Source: Novosphingobium fuchskuhlense (GTDB lineage Bacteria > Pseudomonadota > Alphaproteobacteria > Sphingomonadales > Sphingomonadaceae). Taken from it: a stretch of DNA of 64,000 bases. Under the pieces are notes generated by a model. It had not been told where the DNA came from. It did no database searches and was given only the letters and a program-made list of their open reading frames with translations. Each line of letters starts with the position of its first letter. Within the stretch, counting starts at the first letter, position 1. The stretch covers positions 575,934 through 639,933 of the forward strand of contig NZ_KQ954244.1 of the NCBI RefSeq assembly GCF_001519075.1. Reading direction: 5' to 3'. Shown here one piece after another: positions 15,411 through 24,597 of the stretch. The position numbers and the translations under genes are program-made.

Positions 15411-16940
15411 TCATCGCACCCCTGCGAGCGCCTTCTGACGCCGCCGCTGCACCGAACTGCCCAGCCCGATCGCCTCGCGGTATTTGGCAACGGTCCGCCG
15501 CGCAAGGTCGAAGCCACGCTGATTGAGCAGGTCCACCAAGGCATCGTCCGAAAGCACGGCCTTGGGATCCTCGGCATCGATCAACTGGCGGATCGCCGCC
15601 TTGACCGCTTCCGCCGAAACCGCGCCGTCCCCATCCGCCGACGCGACGCCAGACGTGAAGAAGTACTTGAGCTCGAAGGTGCCGCGCGCGCAATGGAGGT
15701 ACTTGTTCGAGGTGACCCGGCTGACAGTCGATTCATGCATCGTGATCGCCTCCGCCACCGTGCGCAGGGTCAGCGGCTTCAGGTGGGCGACGCCTAGCCG
15801 GAAGAAACCCTCCTGCTGCTTCACGATCTCGGCGGCCACCTTGAGGATGGTCTTCTGCCGCTGGTCGAGCGCCTTCAGCAGCCAGTTTGCATCGGCCAGC
15901 CGCTCGCCCAGCCAGGCCTTGGCATCCTTCGCAACGCAGGCATGGCGCATCTCCACATAGTAGCGACGATTGACGACAAGGCGCGGCAGGGTGGCGGGAT
16001 TGAGAGCGATATCCCAGCCGGGAGCCCCATCCTCGCCAACGACGGCCTCGACAAGGATATCGGGCACCACCGCTTCCGCCGGCCCGCTGCCAAAGCGCAG
16101 GCCGGGCTTGGGATCATAGCCGCGCAGTTCGCGCAGCATGTCGGCAAAGTCTTCGTCGTCGACCTGACAAAGGCGCTTGAGCCGCGCGATCTCGCCGCGC
16201 GCAAGCAAGTCGAGGTTGTCGATCAGCCGCGCCATGCACGGATCGTAGCGGTCCGCCTCGCGCGCCTGCAGCGCAATACATTCGGAAAGATTGCGCGCGC
16301 CGACCCCAGTGGGGTCGAGCGACTGCACAAGGCCGAGCGCCTGCTCCATCGCCGCCGGCGAGAGGCCGAGAGCCTCGCGCGCGTCTTCCAGCGTTGTAGT
16401 GAGATAGCCCGCCTCGTCGATATGATCGATCAGCCAGCGCGCGGCAAACAGCAGTGCCGGTTCGGAGGTCACCGCGCCGATCTGGGCATGGAGGTGCTCG
16501 GCCAGCGTCTCGCCCCCGCCGCCGCGCTCGTCGATATCCGGGCCTTCGCCACCCGCCCCGCTGCCGCCGAAATCACCGAGACTGTCAGTGAAATCGCTTC
16601 TCGGGCCGTCTCCGGTATCGCGGTCCCGGTCGAGGGCGCTGGCGTCGATATCGAGCGGACGGTCTTCCGCCGCGCGGCCCTCGCTGACCAGCTGATCGAC
16701 CGGCGAGGTTTCGAGCGTCGTCCTCCGCAGCGCCTCAGGCTCGCCCTCGAAAGCAGAATCGAGCCCGGCATCGGGCGCGCCCTCGCCCATTTCGAGCAGA
16801 GGATTGGCATCCAGCGCCTCACCGATGAATGCCTCGATCTCGAGGTTTGACAGCGCCAGCAGCTTGATCGCCTGCTGGAGCTGCGGTGTCATGACCAGTG
16901 ACTGGCTCTGGCGGAGGTCGAGCCGCGGACCCAACGCCAT
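15411..16940 (-). CDS. rpoN: RNA polymerase sigma-54 factor
   Basis: Alternative sigma factor recognising -24/-12 promoters, dependent on AAA+ activators. 509 residues in the standard order: N-terminal activator-interacting region with Gln/Leu repeats (LRQSQSLVMTPQLQQAIKLL), an acidic low-complexity region II (about 55-115), core-binding domain, the HTH (MHESTVSRVTSNKYL), and the RpoN box at the C-terminus (ARRTVAKYREAIG). Nothing is missing. It sits 44 bp downstream of lptB, an arrangement conserved in proteobacteria. Identification is secure. Confidence 0.97.
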   Translation of the reverse strand: MALGPRLDLRQSQSLVMTPQLQQAIKLLALSNLEIEAFIGEALDANPLLEMGEGAPDAGLDSAFEGEPEALRRTTLETSPVDQLVSEGRAAEDRPLDIDASALDRDRDTGDGPRSDFTDSLGDFGGSGAGGEGPDIDERGGGGETLAEHLHAQIGAVTSEPALLFAARWLIDHIDEAGYLTTTLEDAREALGLSPAAMEQALGLVQSLDPTGVGARNLSECIALQAREADRYDPCMARLIDNLDLLARGEIARLKRLCQVDDEDFADMLRELRGYDPKPGLRFGSGPAEAVVPDILVEAVVGEDGAPGWDIALNPATLPRLVVNRRYYVEMRHACVAKDAKAWLGERLADANWLLKALDQRQKTILKVAAEIVKQQEGFFRLGVAHLKPLTLRTVAEAITMHESTVSRVTSNKYLHCARGTFELKYFFTSGVASADGDGAVSAEAVKAAIRQLIDAEDPKAVLSDDALVDLLNQRGFDLARRTVAKYREAIGLGSSVQRRRQKALAGVR

Positions 16941-16984
16941 GTCTGCCTATCCTCCGGGTCGCGGCGGCGTCATACCCTGCAGCA

Positions 16985-17752
16985 TCACAGAGTGAAGCCC
17001 TCGCCCAGATAGAGCCGGCGCACGTTGGGATCGGCGACCAGCGCCTCCGGGCTGCCTGCGAACAGCACTTGCCCGCCGTAGATGATGCAGGCGCGGTCGA
17101 CGATATCGAGCGTCTCGCGCACGTTGTGATCGGTGATGAGCACGCCGATTCCGCGATTTTTGAGATCGATCACGAGATGCCGGATATCGCTGATCGAGAG
17201 CGGATCGATGCCCGCGAACGGCTCATCGAGCAGGATGATCGACGGATTTGCCGCCAGCGCCCGCGCGATCTCGCAGCGGCGCCGCTCGCCACCCGAAAGC
17301 GCCATCGCAGGCGATGCTCGCAGGCGGGTGAGGCCGAATTCGCCCAGCAGCCGGTCGAGAGCGGCTGCGCGGGTTGCCTTGTCGGGTTCGACCAGTTCGA
17401 GCACCGTGAGGATGTTCTGCTCGACCGTCATGCCCCGGAAGATCGAGGTTTCCTGCGGCAGATAGCCAAGGCCGAGGATCGCGCGGCGGTACATGGGAAG
17501 GCGCGTGATATCGACCCCATCGAGCAGGATTCGCCCCGAATCCGGCCGCACCAGCCCCATGATCGAATAAAAGCAGGTCGTCTTGCCCGCACCGTTGGGC
17601 CCCAGCAGGCCGAGCACTTCGCCCTTGCCGACCGAAAGCGAGATATCAGTGAGCACGGCGCGCTTGTCGTAGCTCTTGGCGATCGAAACCACTTCCAGCC
17701 CGCCCTTCTCGAGGGTGGCTAGGTTGGTCGCACTGGCGGGCATCTCGTCCAT
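16985..17752 (-). CDS. lptB: LPS export ABC transporter ATP-binding protein LptB
   Basis: Cytoplasmic ATPase of the LptB2FGC complex that extracts lipopolysaccharide from the inner membrane. 255 residues with Walker A (GPNGAGKT), Q-loop (YLPQETSIFRGMTV), signature LSGGERRR, Walker B (IILLDEPFAGID) and switch His (TDHNVRE). The N-terminus is about 15 residues longer than in E. coli LptB. rpoN follows on the same strand. lptA and lptC, usually just upstream, are absent here: the next gene upstream (17958) is divergent, so the local lpt cluster is split. The 205-bp upstream spacer contains an operator-like palindrome. Confidence 0.95.
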   Translation of the reverse strand: MDEMPASATNLATLEKGGLEVVSIAKSYDKRAVLTDISLSVGKGEVLGLLGPNGAGKTTCFYSIMGLVRPDSGRILLDGVDITRLPMYRRAILGLGYLPQETSIFRGMTVEQNILTVLELVEPDKATRAAALDRLLGEFGLTRLRASPAMALSGGERRRCEIARALAANPSIILLDEPFAGIDPLSISDIRHLVIDLKNRGIGVLITDHNVRETLDIVDRACIIYGGQVLFAGSPEALVADPNVRRLYLGEGFTL

Positions 17753-17861
17753 AAGCGATTAGGCTCATAGCCCGGTCCGCGGCGCGGGCAAAGCCCGTCT
17801 GCACGGCTTTGGCAGGATTTATGCATGTCTGGCCGCATGGTAGCGTGCGGCAGACCACCGG

Positions 17862-17882
17862 TATTACCAGCAGGCGGTAATA
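17862..17882. promoter_or_regulatory. Palindrome in the lptB/17958 divergent spacer
   Basis: TATTACC at 17862-17868 and GGTAATA at 17876-17882 form a perfect 7-bp inverted repeat with a 7-base spacer, typical of a dimeric-regulator operator. It lies between two divergent genes, 76 bases from one start and 110 from the other. No regulator family can be named from the motif. Confidence 0.4.
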
Positions 17883-17957
17883 TTGCAGTGCTTGAAACAT
17901 CGCCGCAGGCGTGTTCTACTCCCCAGTGGAGAGTGAGCAGATACAGGGGCACATGTG

Positions 17958-18341
17958 ATGCGCAAGGGCATTGCCGCAAAGGCGGGAAGCGAAGGTGCAG
18001 CCATGCAGGGTCATGCACTCGATTGGCGCAAGCGGATGAGCGACACCGTCGCTTACAGCCTCTTGGTCTATACCAGCCTCCAAATCTTCGTGACTTTGCG
18101 CACCCTCGAAGGCGAAGGCGGCTCAATGCTGCCGATGATTGCGCTGATCATCCTCGTCGCAGGGGTGATACCGATGTTCCGCCATTTTGAGCGCCGCTGG
18201 GAAGCGCTCAGTGATCTCGAAGCTGCCGATCTCACGCTGCAAGGCGATTTCCGGCGTGACCAGCTGGCGACGTGGGCGGTCGCGATCGGCTTGCCTTTCC
18301 TGCTCGCCGCGGTGTTCCGGGTTCTCGTCACGAACTTCTGA
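17958..18341 (+). CDS. Small inner-membrane protein of unknown function
   Basis: 127 residues, family not recognised. Three predicted membrane helices: about residues 30-48 (SLLVYTSLQIFVTLRTL), 55-74 (SMLPMIALIILVAGVIPMF) and 105-125 (WAVAIGLPFLLAAVFRVLV). The soluble loop between helices 2 and 3 is charged (RHFERRWEALSDLEAADL). ATG at 17958 has an AGGGGC-type ribosome site about eight bases upstream; the GTG directly before it would add one residue. It is transcribed divergently from lptB and is followed 104 bp later by pmbA on the same strand. Nothing in the sequence suggests an enzyme. Confidence 0.7.
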   Translation: MRKGIAAKAGSEGAAMQGHALDWRKRMSDTVAYSLLVYTSLQIFVTLRTLEGEGGSMLPMIALIILVAGVIPMFRHFERRWEALSDLEAADLTLQGDFRRDQLATWAVAIGLPFLLAAVFRVLVTNF

Positions 18342-18445
18342 GCAGCAGTCCAGATTGCGGGAAACGCTGCGGCGGTCTAGATCGCGCGGCGTTGGCTTCC
18401 CATGTCGGAGCCTGTCAAACTTCCGCGTGAAAGGCCCCTGCCAAG

Positions 18446-19792
18446 ATGCTTTCCCCCAAAGAGGCCCAGGAGCGCTGCCACGCCCTGATCGAGCGCGCCA
18501 TCAAGGCTGGTGCCGAGGCCGGTGACGCCGTCTATATTGCCGACTCGTCTGAGTCTGTCTCGGTGCGGCTGGGCGCGCTCGAGGATGTCGAGCGGTCTGA
18601 ATCCGAACATATCGGTCTGCGTGTGTTCGTTGGCGGTGCCTCGGCCTCGATCGGATCGACCGACCTTGGCGACGAGGCTCTCGACGAACTCGCCAGCCGC
18701 GCGGTCGACATGGCCCGCGCTGCTCCGGCCGACAGGTTTGCCGGGCTTGCCCCGGAAGAGTTGCTGCTGCGCGCCGCGCCGCCCGAACTCGACCTCGTCG
18801 ATGCCGAAGAGCCCGATCCGCTGACGTTGCGGCGCTGGGCGGAGGAAGCCGAAGATGCCGCGCGCGCGGTACCCGGCGTCACTAACAGCGAAGGCGGCAG
18901 CGCCAGCGCGGGCCGCGGCGTCGTCGCGCTGGCCACCAGCCACGGCTTCAGCGGAGCCTATGGCGCCACCAGTCACGGTCGCTCGGCCAGCGTGCTGGCC
19001 GGCACCGCGAACGGCATGCAGCGTGACTATGCCTGGCGCAGTGCACGCCACGCCGCGGACCTGCCCTCGCCTGCCGCTATCGGCCGCGAAGCCGGTGAGC
19101 GCACCGTTGCCCGCGTCGATCCGGGCCGGGTAAAGAGCGGGACCTATCCGGTCGTGTTCGATCCGCGCGTCGGCAGTTCGCTGGTCGGCCATCTGCTCGG
19201 CGCCATGTCGGGCGCGGCGATCGCGCGCCGTGCCAGCTTCCTGCTCGACAAGGATGGTCAGAAAATCTTCGATTCATCGATCACCATCAGCGAAGACCCG
19301 CTGCGCCCGCGCGGCCCTCGTTCGCGCCCTTTCGATGGCGAGGGGCTGCCCACTGGCGCGCGCAACCTCGTCGAGAACGGGCACCTTACCGGCTGGCTGA
19401 TGGATGCCGCCGCCGCGCGCCAGCTGGGCGCGGTGCCCACCGGCCACGCCTCGCGCGGGGGATCCGGCGCGCCGCACGTGACGGCCGGCAATCTCGTGCT
19501 TCAGGCGGGCACCGTCAGCCGCGCCGCGCTCCTCGCCGACATCGCTGATGGCATCTATGTGACCGAGTTGATCGGCCACGGGGTCAACGGCGTGACAGGC
19601 GACTATAGCCGAGGCGCTTCGGGCTTCCGCGTCGTCAACGGTGAGATCGCCGGACCGATTGCGGAATTCACCGTGGCCGGCAATCTGATCGATATGTTTG
19701 CCCGGTTGGTCGCGGCTGACGATCTGGAACTGTGGCGCGGCATCGACGTACCGACGCTCAGGATAGACGGCATGAGCGTCGCAGGGGATTGA
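18446..19792 (+). CDS. pmbA: Metalloprotease subunit PmbA/TldE
   Basis: Inactive-type partner of the TldD/TldE zinc peptidase heterodimer, which trims unfolded peptides and matures modified peptides such as microcin B17 and is implicated in CcdA antitoxin turnover. 448 residues, normal length. The N-terminal PmbA/TldD domain (VSVRLGALEDVERSESEHIG) and the C-terminal barrel (VVFDPRVGSSLVGHLLGAMS, TELIGHGVNGVTGDYSRGAS) match the family. It has no HExxxH motif, as expected for the E rather than D subunit. tldD is not in this window. A palindromic repeat follows the stop. Confidence 0.93.
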   Translation: MLSPKEAQERCHALIERAIKAGAEAGDAVYIADSSESVSVRLGALEDVERSESEHIGLRVFVGGASASIGSTDLGDEALDELASRAVDMARAAPADRFAGLAPEELLLRAAPPELDLVDAEEPDPLTLRRWAEEAEDAARAVPGVTNSEGGSASAGRGVVALATSHGFSGAYGATSHGRSASVLAGTANGMQRDYAWRSARHAADLPSPAAIGREAGERTVARVDPGRVKSGTYPVVFDPRVGSSLVGHLLGAMSGAAIARRASFLLDKDGQKIFDSSITISEDPLRPRGPRSRPFDGEGLPTGARNLVENGHLTGWLMDAAAARQLGAVPTGHASRGGSGAPHVTAGNLVLQAGTVSRAALLADIADGIYVTELIGHGVNGVTGDYSRGASGFRVVNGEIAGPIAEFTVAGNLIDMFARLVAADDLELWRGIDVPTLRIDGMSVAGD

Positions 19793-19815
19793 GCTTCGAA
19801 AAACGGTTCAATGCC

Positions 19816-19857
19816 CCGCTCACCCTGAGCTTGTAGAAGCATGCTCAGGGTGAGCGG
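19816..19857. repeat. Palindromic intergenic repeat / bidirectional terminator
   Basis: Perfect 15-bp arms CCGCTCACCCTGAGC and GCTCAGGGTGAGCGG around a 12-base loop, between the convergent 3' ends of pmbA and ppa. The CACCCTGAGCTTGT core is of the kind scattered between genes in sphingomonad genomes as short palindromic repeats. It has no T tract. Only one copy is seen in this window. Confidence 0.65.
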
Positions 19858-19871
19858 AATTGTGAAAGACC

Positions 19872-20405
19872 TTACTTTGCAGTCTTGGCGCGCTCGATCG
19901 CCTCGACCGTGATGCGCTTGGCGTCGTCGGCCCCGCCCCACTTGCCGACACGGACCCACTTTTCCTTTTCGAGGTCCTTGTAGTGGGTGAAGAAGTGCTC
20001 GATCTGCTGGAGCACGATCTCGGGCAGGTCGCTCTTCTCGGCGACATCGCGGTAGTAGGGGAAAGTCTTGTCATCGGGCACGCAGACGAGCTTCTCGTCG
20101 CCGCCATGCTCGTCCTCAAGGTTCAGCACCGCGATTGGGCGCACGCGCACGACCGAGCCGGGCACGAACGGCGAGCGCGCGATCACCAGCGCATCGAGCG
20201 GGTCGCCATCGGGCGAAAGGGTGTGCGGCACGAAGCCGTAGTTGGCCGGATAGCGCATCGGCGTGTGCAGGATGCGGTCCACGAAGAGCGCGCCGGAAGC
20301 CTTGTCGAATTCGTACTTCACCGGCTCGCCACCAACCGGGACCTCGATGATCACGTTGAGCGTTTCGGGCGGATTTTCGCCGATGGGGATCATGTCGATG
20401 CGCAT
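19872..20405 (-). CDS. ppa: Inorganic pyrophosphatase (family I)
   Basis: Cytoplasmic Mg-dependent hydrolase of pyrophosphate to two phosphates, which pulls biosynthetic reactions forward. 177 residues, the usual bacterial length. It shows the metal-binding signature DGDPLDALV, the upstream VPVGGEPVKYEFDKASG substrate loop, the acidic EDEHGGDEKL segment, and the C-terminal FFTHYKDLEKEKWV. All expected active-site Asp, Lys and Tyr residues are recognisable. It converges with pmbA. The DUF1345 gene ends 95 bp upstream on the same strand. Confidence 0.96.
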   Translation of the reverse strand: MRIDMIPIGENPPETLNVIIEVPVGGEPVKYEFDKASGALFVDRILHTPMRYPANYGFVPHTLSPDGDPLDALVIARSPFVPGSVVRVRPIAVLNLEDEHGGDEKLVCVPDDKTFPYYRDVAEKSDLPEIVLQQIEHFFTHYKDLEKEKWVRVGKWGGADDAKRITVEAIERAKTAK

Positions 20406-20500
20406 GGGATGCCTTCGCTGGGCCCGGGGGCCGGTGAACTTCGCGAGGGTCTCTAGCGCCGCACCTTGTGCACTGCAACATTCACGTAGGGTGAGGGTCT

Positions 20501-21187
20501 TCAGATCCCGCCAATACCGTTGATGGTGAACGCGATCACCCCGATGTTGAACACGAAGGCAGCGAAGGAATGCAGCGTCACAATCCGGCGAATTTCGCGC
20601 GAGGAAATTTCGACATCAGAAGTCTGGAACGTCATCCCGAGCGTGAGTGAGAAATAGGCGAAGTCGAGATAGTCCGGATGCCCGCTGCCGGGAAATTCGA
20701 GGCCACCTGCATCCTCACCGGGAACCGCACTCGCCCGGTAATACTCGTGGGCGTAGTGCAGCGCATAGACCACGTTGGCAAAGAGCCAGGTCAGCAGCAG
20801 CGTGACAATCAGCCGCAGCAGCGCGCCCGGCTCGCCATGCTTGGCCGCAGGCAGTTCGCCCGCGATCGCGGCCAGGACCACCAGCGTGATCAGCGTGCTG
20901 ACAGCAAGCACGATCAGGCGGTTGGCATCGTTTTCCTCCGAATGTCGCCGCATGGTTTCCATATCACAGGCGCGCAGCAGCGGTATCAGCGAGAGGAGGA
21001 AACCGGCGACCGCAAAATCGAACCCCACCACGAGAATATCGGCGATATCGCCAAAACCTGTTATCCAGCCGCGGATGATGGCCCCGGCAATCAGCAGGAC
21101 CAGAAACAGCACGAAGCGGGGCGGCGCGAAGCGCTGACCGAACCGCCGGCGGGTCTGGTCAGCACCGGTGCCGCCGCCGCTTTCCAT
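20501..21187 (-). CDS. DUF1345 inner-membrane protein
   Basis: 228-residue integral membrane protein of the DUF1345 family, function unknown. Predicted helices at about 25-40, 48-68, 95-110, 125-145 and 205-225. The family signature runs from YALHYAHEYYRAS to SGHPDYLDFAYFSLTLGMTFQTSD, where the YFS...GMTFQTSD stretch resembles a channel pore loop of the two-pore/voltage-gated ion channel type. Its start overlaps none of its neighbours: the M61 peptidase stop is at the next base, so the two genes abut and probably share a transcript. Substrate or ion is not known. Confidence 0.88.
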   Translation of the reverse strand: MESGGGTGADQTRRRFGQRFAPPRFVLFLVLLIAGAIIRGWITGFGDIADILVVGFDFAVAGFLLSLIPLLRACDMETMRRHSEENDANRLIVLAVSTLITLVVLAAIAGELPAAKHGEPGALLRLIVTLLLTWLFANVVYALHYAHEYYRASAVPGEDAGGLEFPGSGHPDYLDFAYFSLTLGMTFQTSDVEISSREIRRIVTLHSFAAFVFNIGVIAFTINGIGGI

Positions 21188-23182
21188 TTACTTCGCGGCC
21201 AGCTTCTTCGCGGCAGGTGCGCGGGGCGCGAGCAGCTTGTCGAGCCCGGTGGGCGCGGTCCCCGGCACGGCACGCTCCAGCCACGGCCAGCGAAGCCCAT
21301 CATGGTAGGATAGCTGGACCGTCCGCACCACATCGTCACGCTTGACGATCAGCTCGATCGGCGCGGTGTTCCCCTTGGCCGCCGTGATCGCCGCCCTGAT
21401 CGTGTCCTGATCATACGTCTTGCCGTTCACCGAGAGGATCTGCATTCCCGTCACGATCCCGGCCGCGAAGCCCGGCCCGTTCCAGAGGCTGGCGGTCACC
21501 TTGCCGTCGCTGTCGATGGCGAGGCCGATCGAGTGGTAGAGCGAGATGTATTTGGCGGCAGCCATCCGCGCCTTGTCGTAAGGATTGGGCTCTTCCTTCC
21601 ACACCAGCCGGTATCCGCCGCGCTCGATCCCGCCGAGCGGCGAAGGCTGGCCTGCGGTCTGGATGCGGGTCTTGATGAAGCCCGCCCAATCGTAAGGGTA
21701 GACGGCGTTCAGCGTCTGCACCACCTCGGGGAGCTCGTAGGTCAGCACGCCCCAATCGCCGTCCTTCATGCCGAAGAAGGCCTTGGCGAAATCGTCCATG
21801 CCCTTCCTGCCGCCGGTACCTTCGCGGATGATCGCCTCGGCCTCGAGCCAGATGAGCGCGCCTTCGGTGTAGTACTCTTCGTTGCGGGCGAGCGAGGAGA
21901 ACGGCTTGGGCTTGCGGTTGGCGATGATCGGATCGTGGGTCGTATCTTCGACCGAGCGCCACTCGCGCCCCGGATACTGCGTGAACACCCCCGCGTAGTT
22001 GGCAAACTGGCCGAGCACCTGCTCCTTGCTCTGCACGCCCGAACGCGCGGCGAGGACCAGGCCCCAGAACTGGTTCTGCCCTTCGTAGACCCACAGCAGG
22101 TTGTCCTGCATCGGCACGCGGTAGTCCGGCGTCCACAGCCTGGCCGGGCGGCGGTACTTGCCATCCCACGAATGCGAGAATTCGTGGGCGATGACGTTGC
22201 GATCCCAGTCGCCCGCCGCCCAATCGACCAGCGTGCGCGGCTCGTACTGGTTTTCGCTGGAGCGGTGGTGCTCGAGACCAATGCCGCCCATGCGGTCGGT
22301 CAGCGCCAGCAGCAGGTCATAATGGTCGAAGTGTTTCGCGCCGTAGGCCAGCAGCGCCTCGTCCACCAGATTGCGATAGGTGGCGAGGTTTTCGGGCGCG
22401 ATCTTGAGGAGTTCGGGCTTGTCGGCCACGATATCGAGGAAAACGCCCTTTCCGAGGTCGTGCCGGTCGGCATAGGCACCGGCAAAGATCGGCGAATCCA
22501 CAAGGGTTTCATAGTCCGTCACGGCCCAAGTCACGACGCTTCCAGTGGCAGCCTTGCCATCGAGCGCCGTGAACACCTGCCAGCCCGCCGGGAAGGTCAC
22601 CGTCGGCTGGACCTTGATCTGCCGCACATAGTATCCGGCGGGATAGAGGCTCATCTTTTCCCATTGCAGATTGAGCATCTCGCGCGTCATCGTCACGCGC
22701 CCCTCACTTGTGCGCAGCGGCGAAGTGTGGATCAGCCGGGCGGTGATCTCGGACGTGCCCGCGGGTAGGTCGACATGGAACGCATAGACGTCGACCGGAT
22801 CGCGGCTCCAGGTCAGAGGCTTGCCGCCCGCATAGAAGCGCACATCGACCAGTTCGGCGATCGGGCCCTCGGGGCCATGGTTGCCGGGCAGCCACTTGGG
22901 ATAAAGCAGCGTGAGCCTCGACTGGCCGGCGGGGACCGGGATCGTCTCGGTCACACGAAAGGCACCCGTGGTGGTGTCGCTGGCATCGATCGCCAGCTGG
23001 ATCGTGCCGGGGAAAGGCTTGTCCTCGGCATCAGGGATCGACTGCGTAATCGGCACGGCCATCGGACGGGTGTTCGTCGGCGGCTGGACCTGCGCCCGGA
23101 TCGGGCCAGCAGTGGACAGCAGGGCTGCTGCGAGAGTCAGCAGGGCGGCAGGGCGCGTGGAACGCATCGGGGTCGTGAACAT
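21188..23182 (-). CDS. M61 family (glycyl aminopeptidase-like) metallopeptidase
   Basis: 664 residues, exported (signal peptide within the first 30 residues, ending near GPIRAQ). An N-terminal beta domain precedes the gluzincin catalytic domain with zinc motif HEFSHSWDGKYRRPARL (HExxH) and the later YEGQNQFWG segment. A C-terminal PDZ-like domain (GLAIDSDGKVTASLWNGPGF, then MQILSVNGK) follows, as in other M61 peptidases. These enzymes prefer Gly or Ala at the N-terminus of substrates. The start at 23182 is favoured by GAGACGCC upstream; an ATG five codons later is an alternative. The gene is divergent from hisS with 119 bp between. Confidence 0.88.
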   Translation of the reverse strand: MFTTPMRSTRPAALLTLAAALLSTAGPIRAQVQPPTNTRPMAVPITQSIPDAEDKPFPGTIQLAIDASDTTTGAFRVTETIPVPAGQSRLTLLYPKWLPGNHGPEGPIAELVDVRFYAGGKPLTWSRDPVDVYAFHVDLPAGTSEITARLIHTSPLRTSEGRVTMTREMLNLQWEKMSLYPAGYYVRQIKVQPTVTFPAGWQVFTALDGKAATGSVVTWAVTDYETLVDSPIFAGAYADRHDLGKGVFLDIVADKPELLKIAPENLATYRNLVDEALLAYGAKHFDHYDLLLALTDRMGGIGLEHHRSSENQYEPRTLVDWAAGDWDRNVIAHEFSHSWDGKYRRPARLWTPDYRVPMQDNLLWVYEGQNQFWGLVLAARSGVQSKEQVLGQFANYAGVFTQYPGREWRSVEDTTHDPIIANRKPKPFSSLARNEEYYTEGALIWLEAEAIIREGTGGRKGMDDFAKAFFGMKDGDWGVLTYELPEVVQTLNAVYPYDWAGFIKTRIQTAGQPSPLGGIERGGYRLVWKEEPNPYDKARMAAAKYISLYHSIGLAIDSDGKVTASLWNGPGFAAGIVTGMQILSVNGKTYDQDTIRAAITAAKGNTAPIELIVKRDDVVRTVQLSYHDGLRWPWLERAVPGTAPTGLDKLLAPRAPAAKKLAAK

Positions 23183-23301
23183 AGGCGTCTCATGGCGCGA
23201 AGCGCTGAGGACTGCAACTGGCCCCGCCCTTTGGGCAGTTCCGGCAAACTGGCCGCGCCCCTTTCCCCATGGCAACATTCCCGCTAATCGCGCGCCTAGG
23301 T

Positions 23302-24597
23302 ATGAGCAGCGACAAGAACCCATCCGCCCCGAAATCGGGAACCCCGACCCCGCAGGCCATCCGCGGCACGCAGGATATCTTCGGCCCTGATGCCGAGGCT
23401 TTCGCCTTCGTGGTGGAGACTTTCGAGCGTGTGCGCCGCCTCTATCGCTTCCGCCGCGCAGAGTTGCCGGTGTTCGAGAAGACCACCGTTTTCAGCCGCA
23501 GCCTGGGGGAGACGACCGATGTCGTTTCCAAGGAAATGTACAGCTTCGAGGACCGCGGCGGCGAATCGCTGACACTGCGCCCCGAATTCACCGCCGGGAT
23601 CGCGCGCGCCTACCTCACCAACGGCTGGCAGCAGCACGCACCGCTGAAACTGGCGACGCACGGGCCCCTGTTCCGCTACGAGCGCCCGCAGAAGGGCCGC
23701 TACCGCCAGTTCCACCAGATCGACGCGGAGATTCTCGGCGCTGCCGAACCGCAGGCGGATGTCGAGCTTCTGGTGATGGCGGATCAGATCCTCAAGGAAC
23801 TCGGCATTGCCGATGGCGTCACGCTCCAGCTCAATACGCTGGGCGATGCCCCCAGCCGCGAAGCCTGGCGCGCCGCGCTGGTGGACTACTTCCGCGCTGT
23901 GAAGGACGACCTTTCCCAGGATTCGCAGGAGCGGCTCGAGAAGAACCCGCTGCGCATCCTCGACAGCAAGGACCCGCGCGACAAGGTTTTCACGGCAGAC
24001 GCGCCGATGATTGACCAGTTCCTCTCGGACGAGGCGCAGGACTTCTTCGCCAAGGTCACGGCGGGGCTGGATGCCGCCGGCGTCGCCTGGACCCGCGCCC
24101 CGGCACTGGTGCGCGGGCTGGACTATTACCGCCACACGGCGTTCGAGTTCGTGACCGACCGGCTGGGCGCGCAGGGCACCGTGCTCGGCGGAGGGCGCTA
24201 CGACGGGCTGATCGAAGCGCTGGGCGGACCGCATACGCCAGCGGTCGGCTGGGCCGCGGGGATCGAGCGGCTGGCGATGCTGGTGGGGGATGCGGGGAAT
24301 CTGAAGCAAGATGGCTTCATTGCGGTAGTTGCGGAAAACAGCGCTCGCGAGGATCTGGCCGCACGTGTGGTCAACAGCTTGCGGAAATCGGGAGTAGCTG
24401 CCGAGCTATTTGCCACGGGTTCTCCTCGGAAGCGCTTTGATCGAGCAATCAAGGCCAACCCTGCGGTTGCAATCTCAATGGATGTTCGCGACGGGGTACC
24501 AAGCGTAGGCATGCGGCTTTTGAACGGAGATGGGGTCGCTCTCGACAAGGTCCAAGCTGTTTATGATCGGATCGGGCTTGATCCCGAATTGTCCTGA
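23302..24597 (+). CDS. hisS: Histidine-tRNA ligase
   Basis: Class II aminoacyl-tRNA synthetase charging tRNA-His. 431 residues. Motif 1 is near [15 protein letters not shown], motif 2 at [20 protein letters not shown], the His-specific segment [15 protein letters not shown], and motif 3 at [13 protein letters not shown]. Start at MSSDKN (23302) fits the family N-terminus; an in-frame ATG 33 bases earlier has no ribosome site. The last ~100 residues (anticodon-binding domain) use clearly different codons and lower G+C from about base 24296 onward (see findings). prfA starts on the base after the stop. Function as HisS is secure; origin of the C-terminal domain is open. Confidence 0.95.
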   Translation: MSSDKNPSAPKSGTPTPQAIRGTQDIFGPDAEAFAFVVETFERVRRLYRFRRAELPVFEKTTVFSRSLGETTDVVSKEMYSFEDRGGESLTLRPEFTAGIARAYLTNGWQQHAPLKLATHGPLFRYERPQKGRYRQFHQIDAEILGAAEPQADVELLVMADQILKELGIADGVTLQLNTLGDAPSREAWRAALVDYFRAVKDDLSQDSQERLEKNPLRILDSKDPRDKVFTADAPMIDQFLSDEAQDFFAKVTAGLDAAGVAWTRAPALVRGLDYYRHTAFEFVTDRLGAQGTVLGGGRYDGLIEALGGPHTPAVGWAAGIERLAMLVGDAGNLKQDGFIAVVAENSAREDLAARVVNSLRKSGVAAELFATGSPRKRFDRAIKANPAVAISMDVRDGVPSVGMRLLNGDGVALDKVQAVYDRIGLDPELS

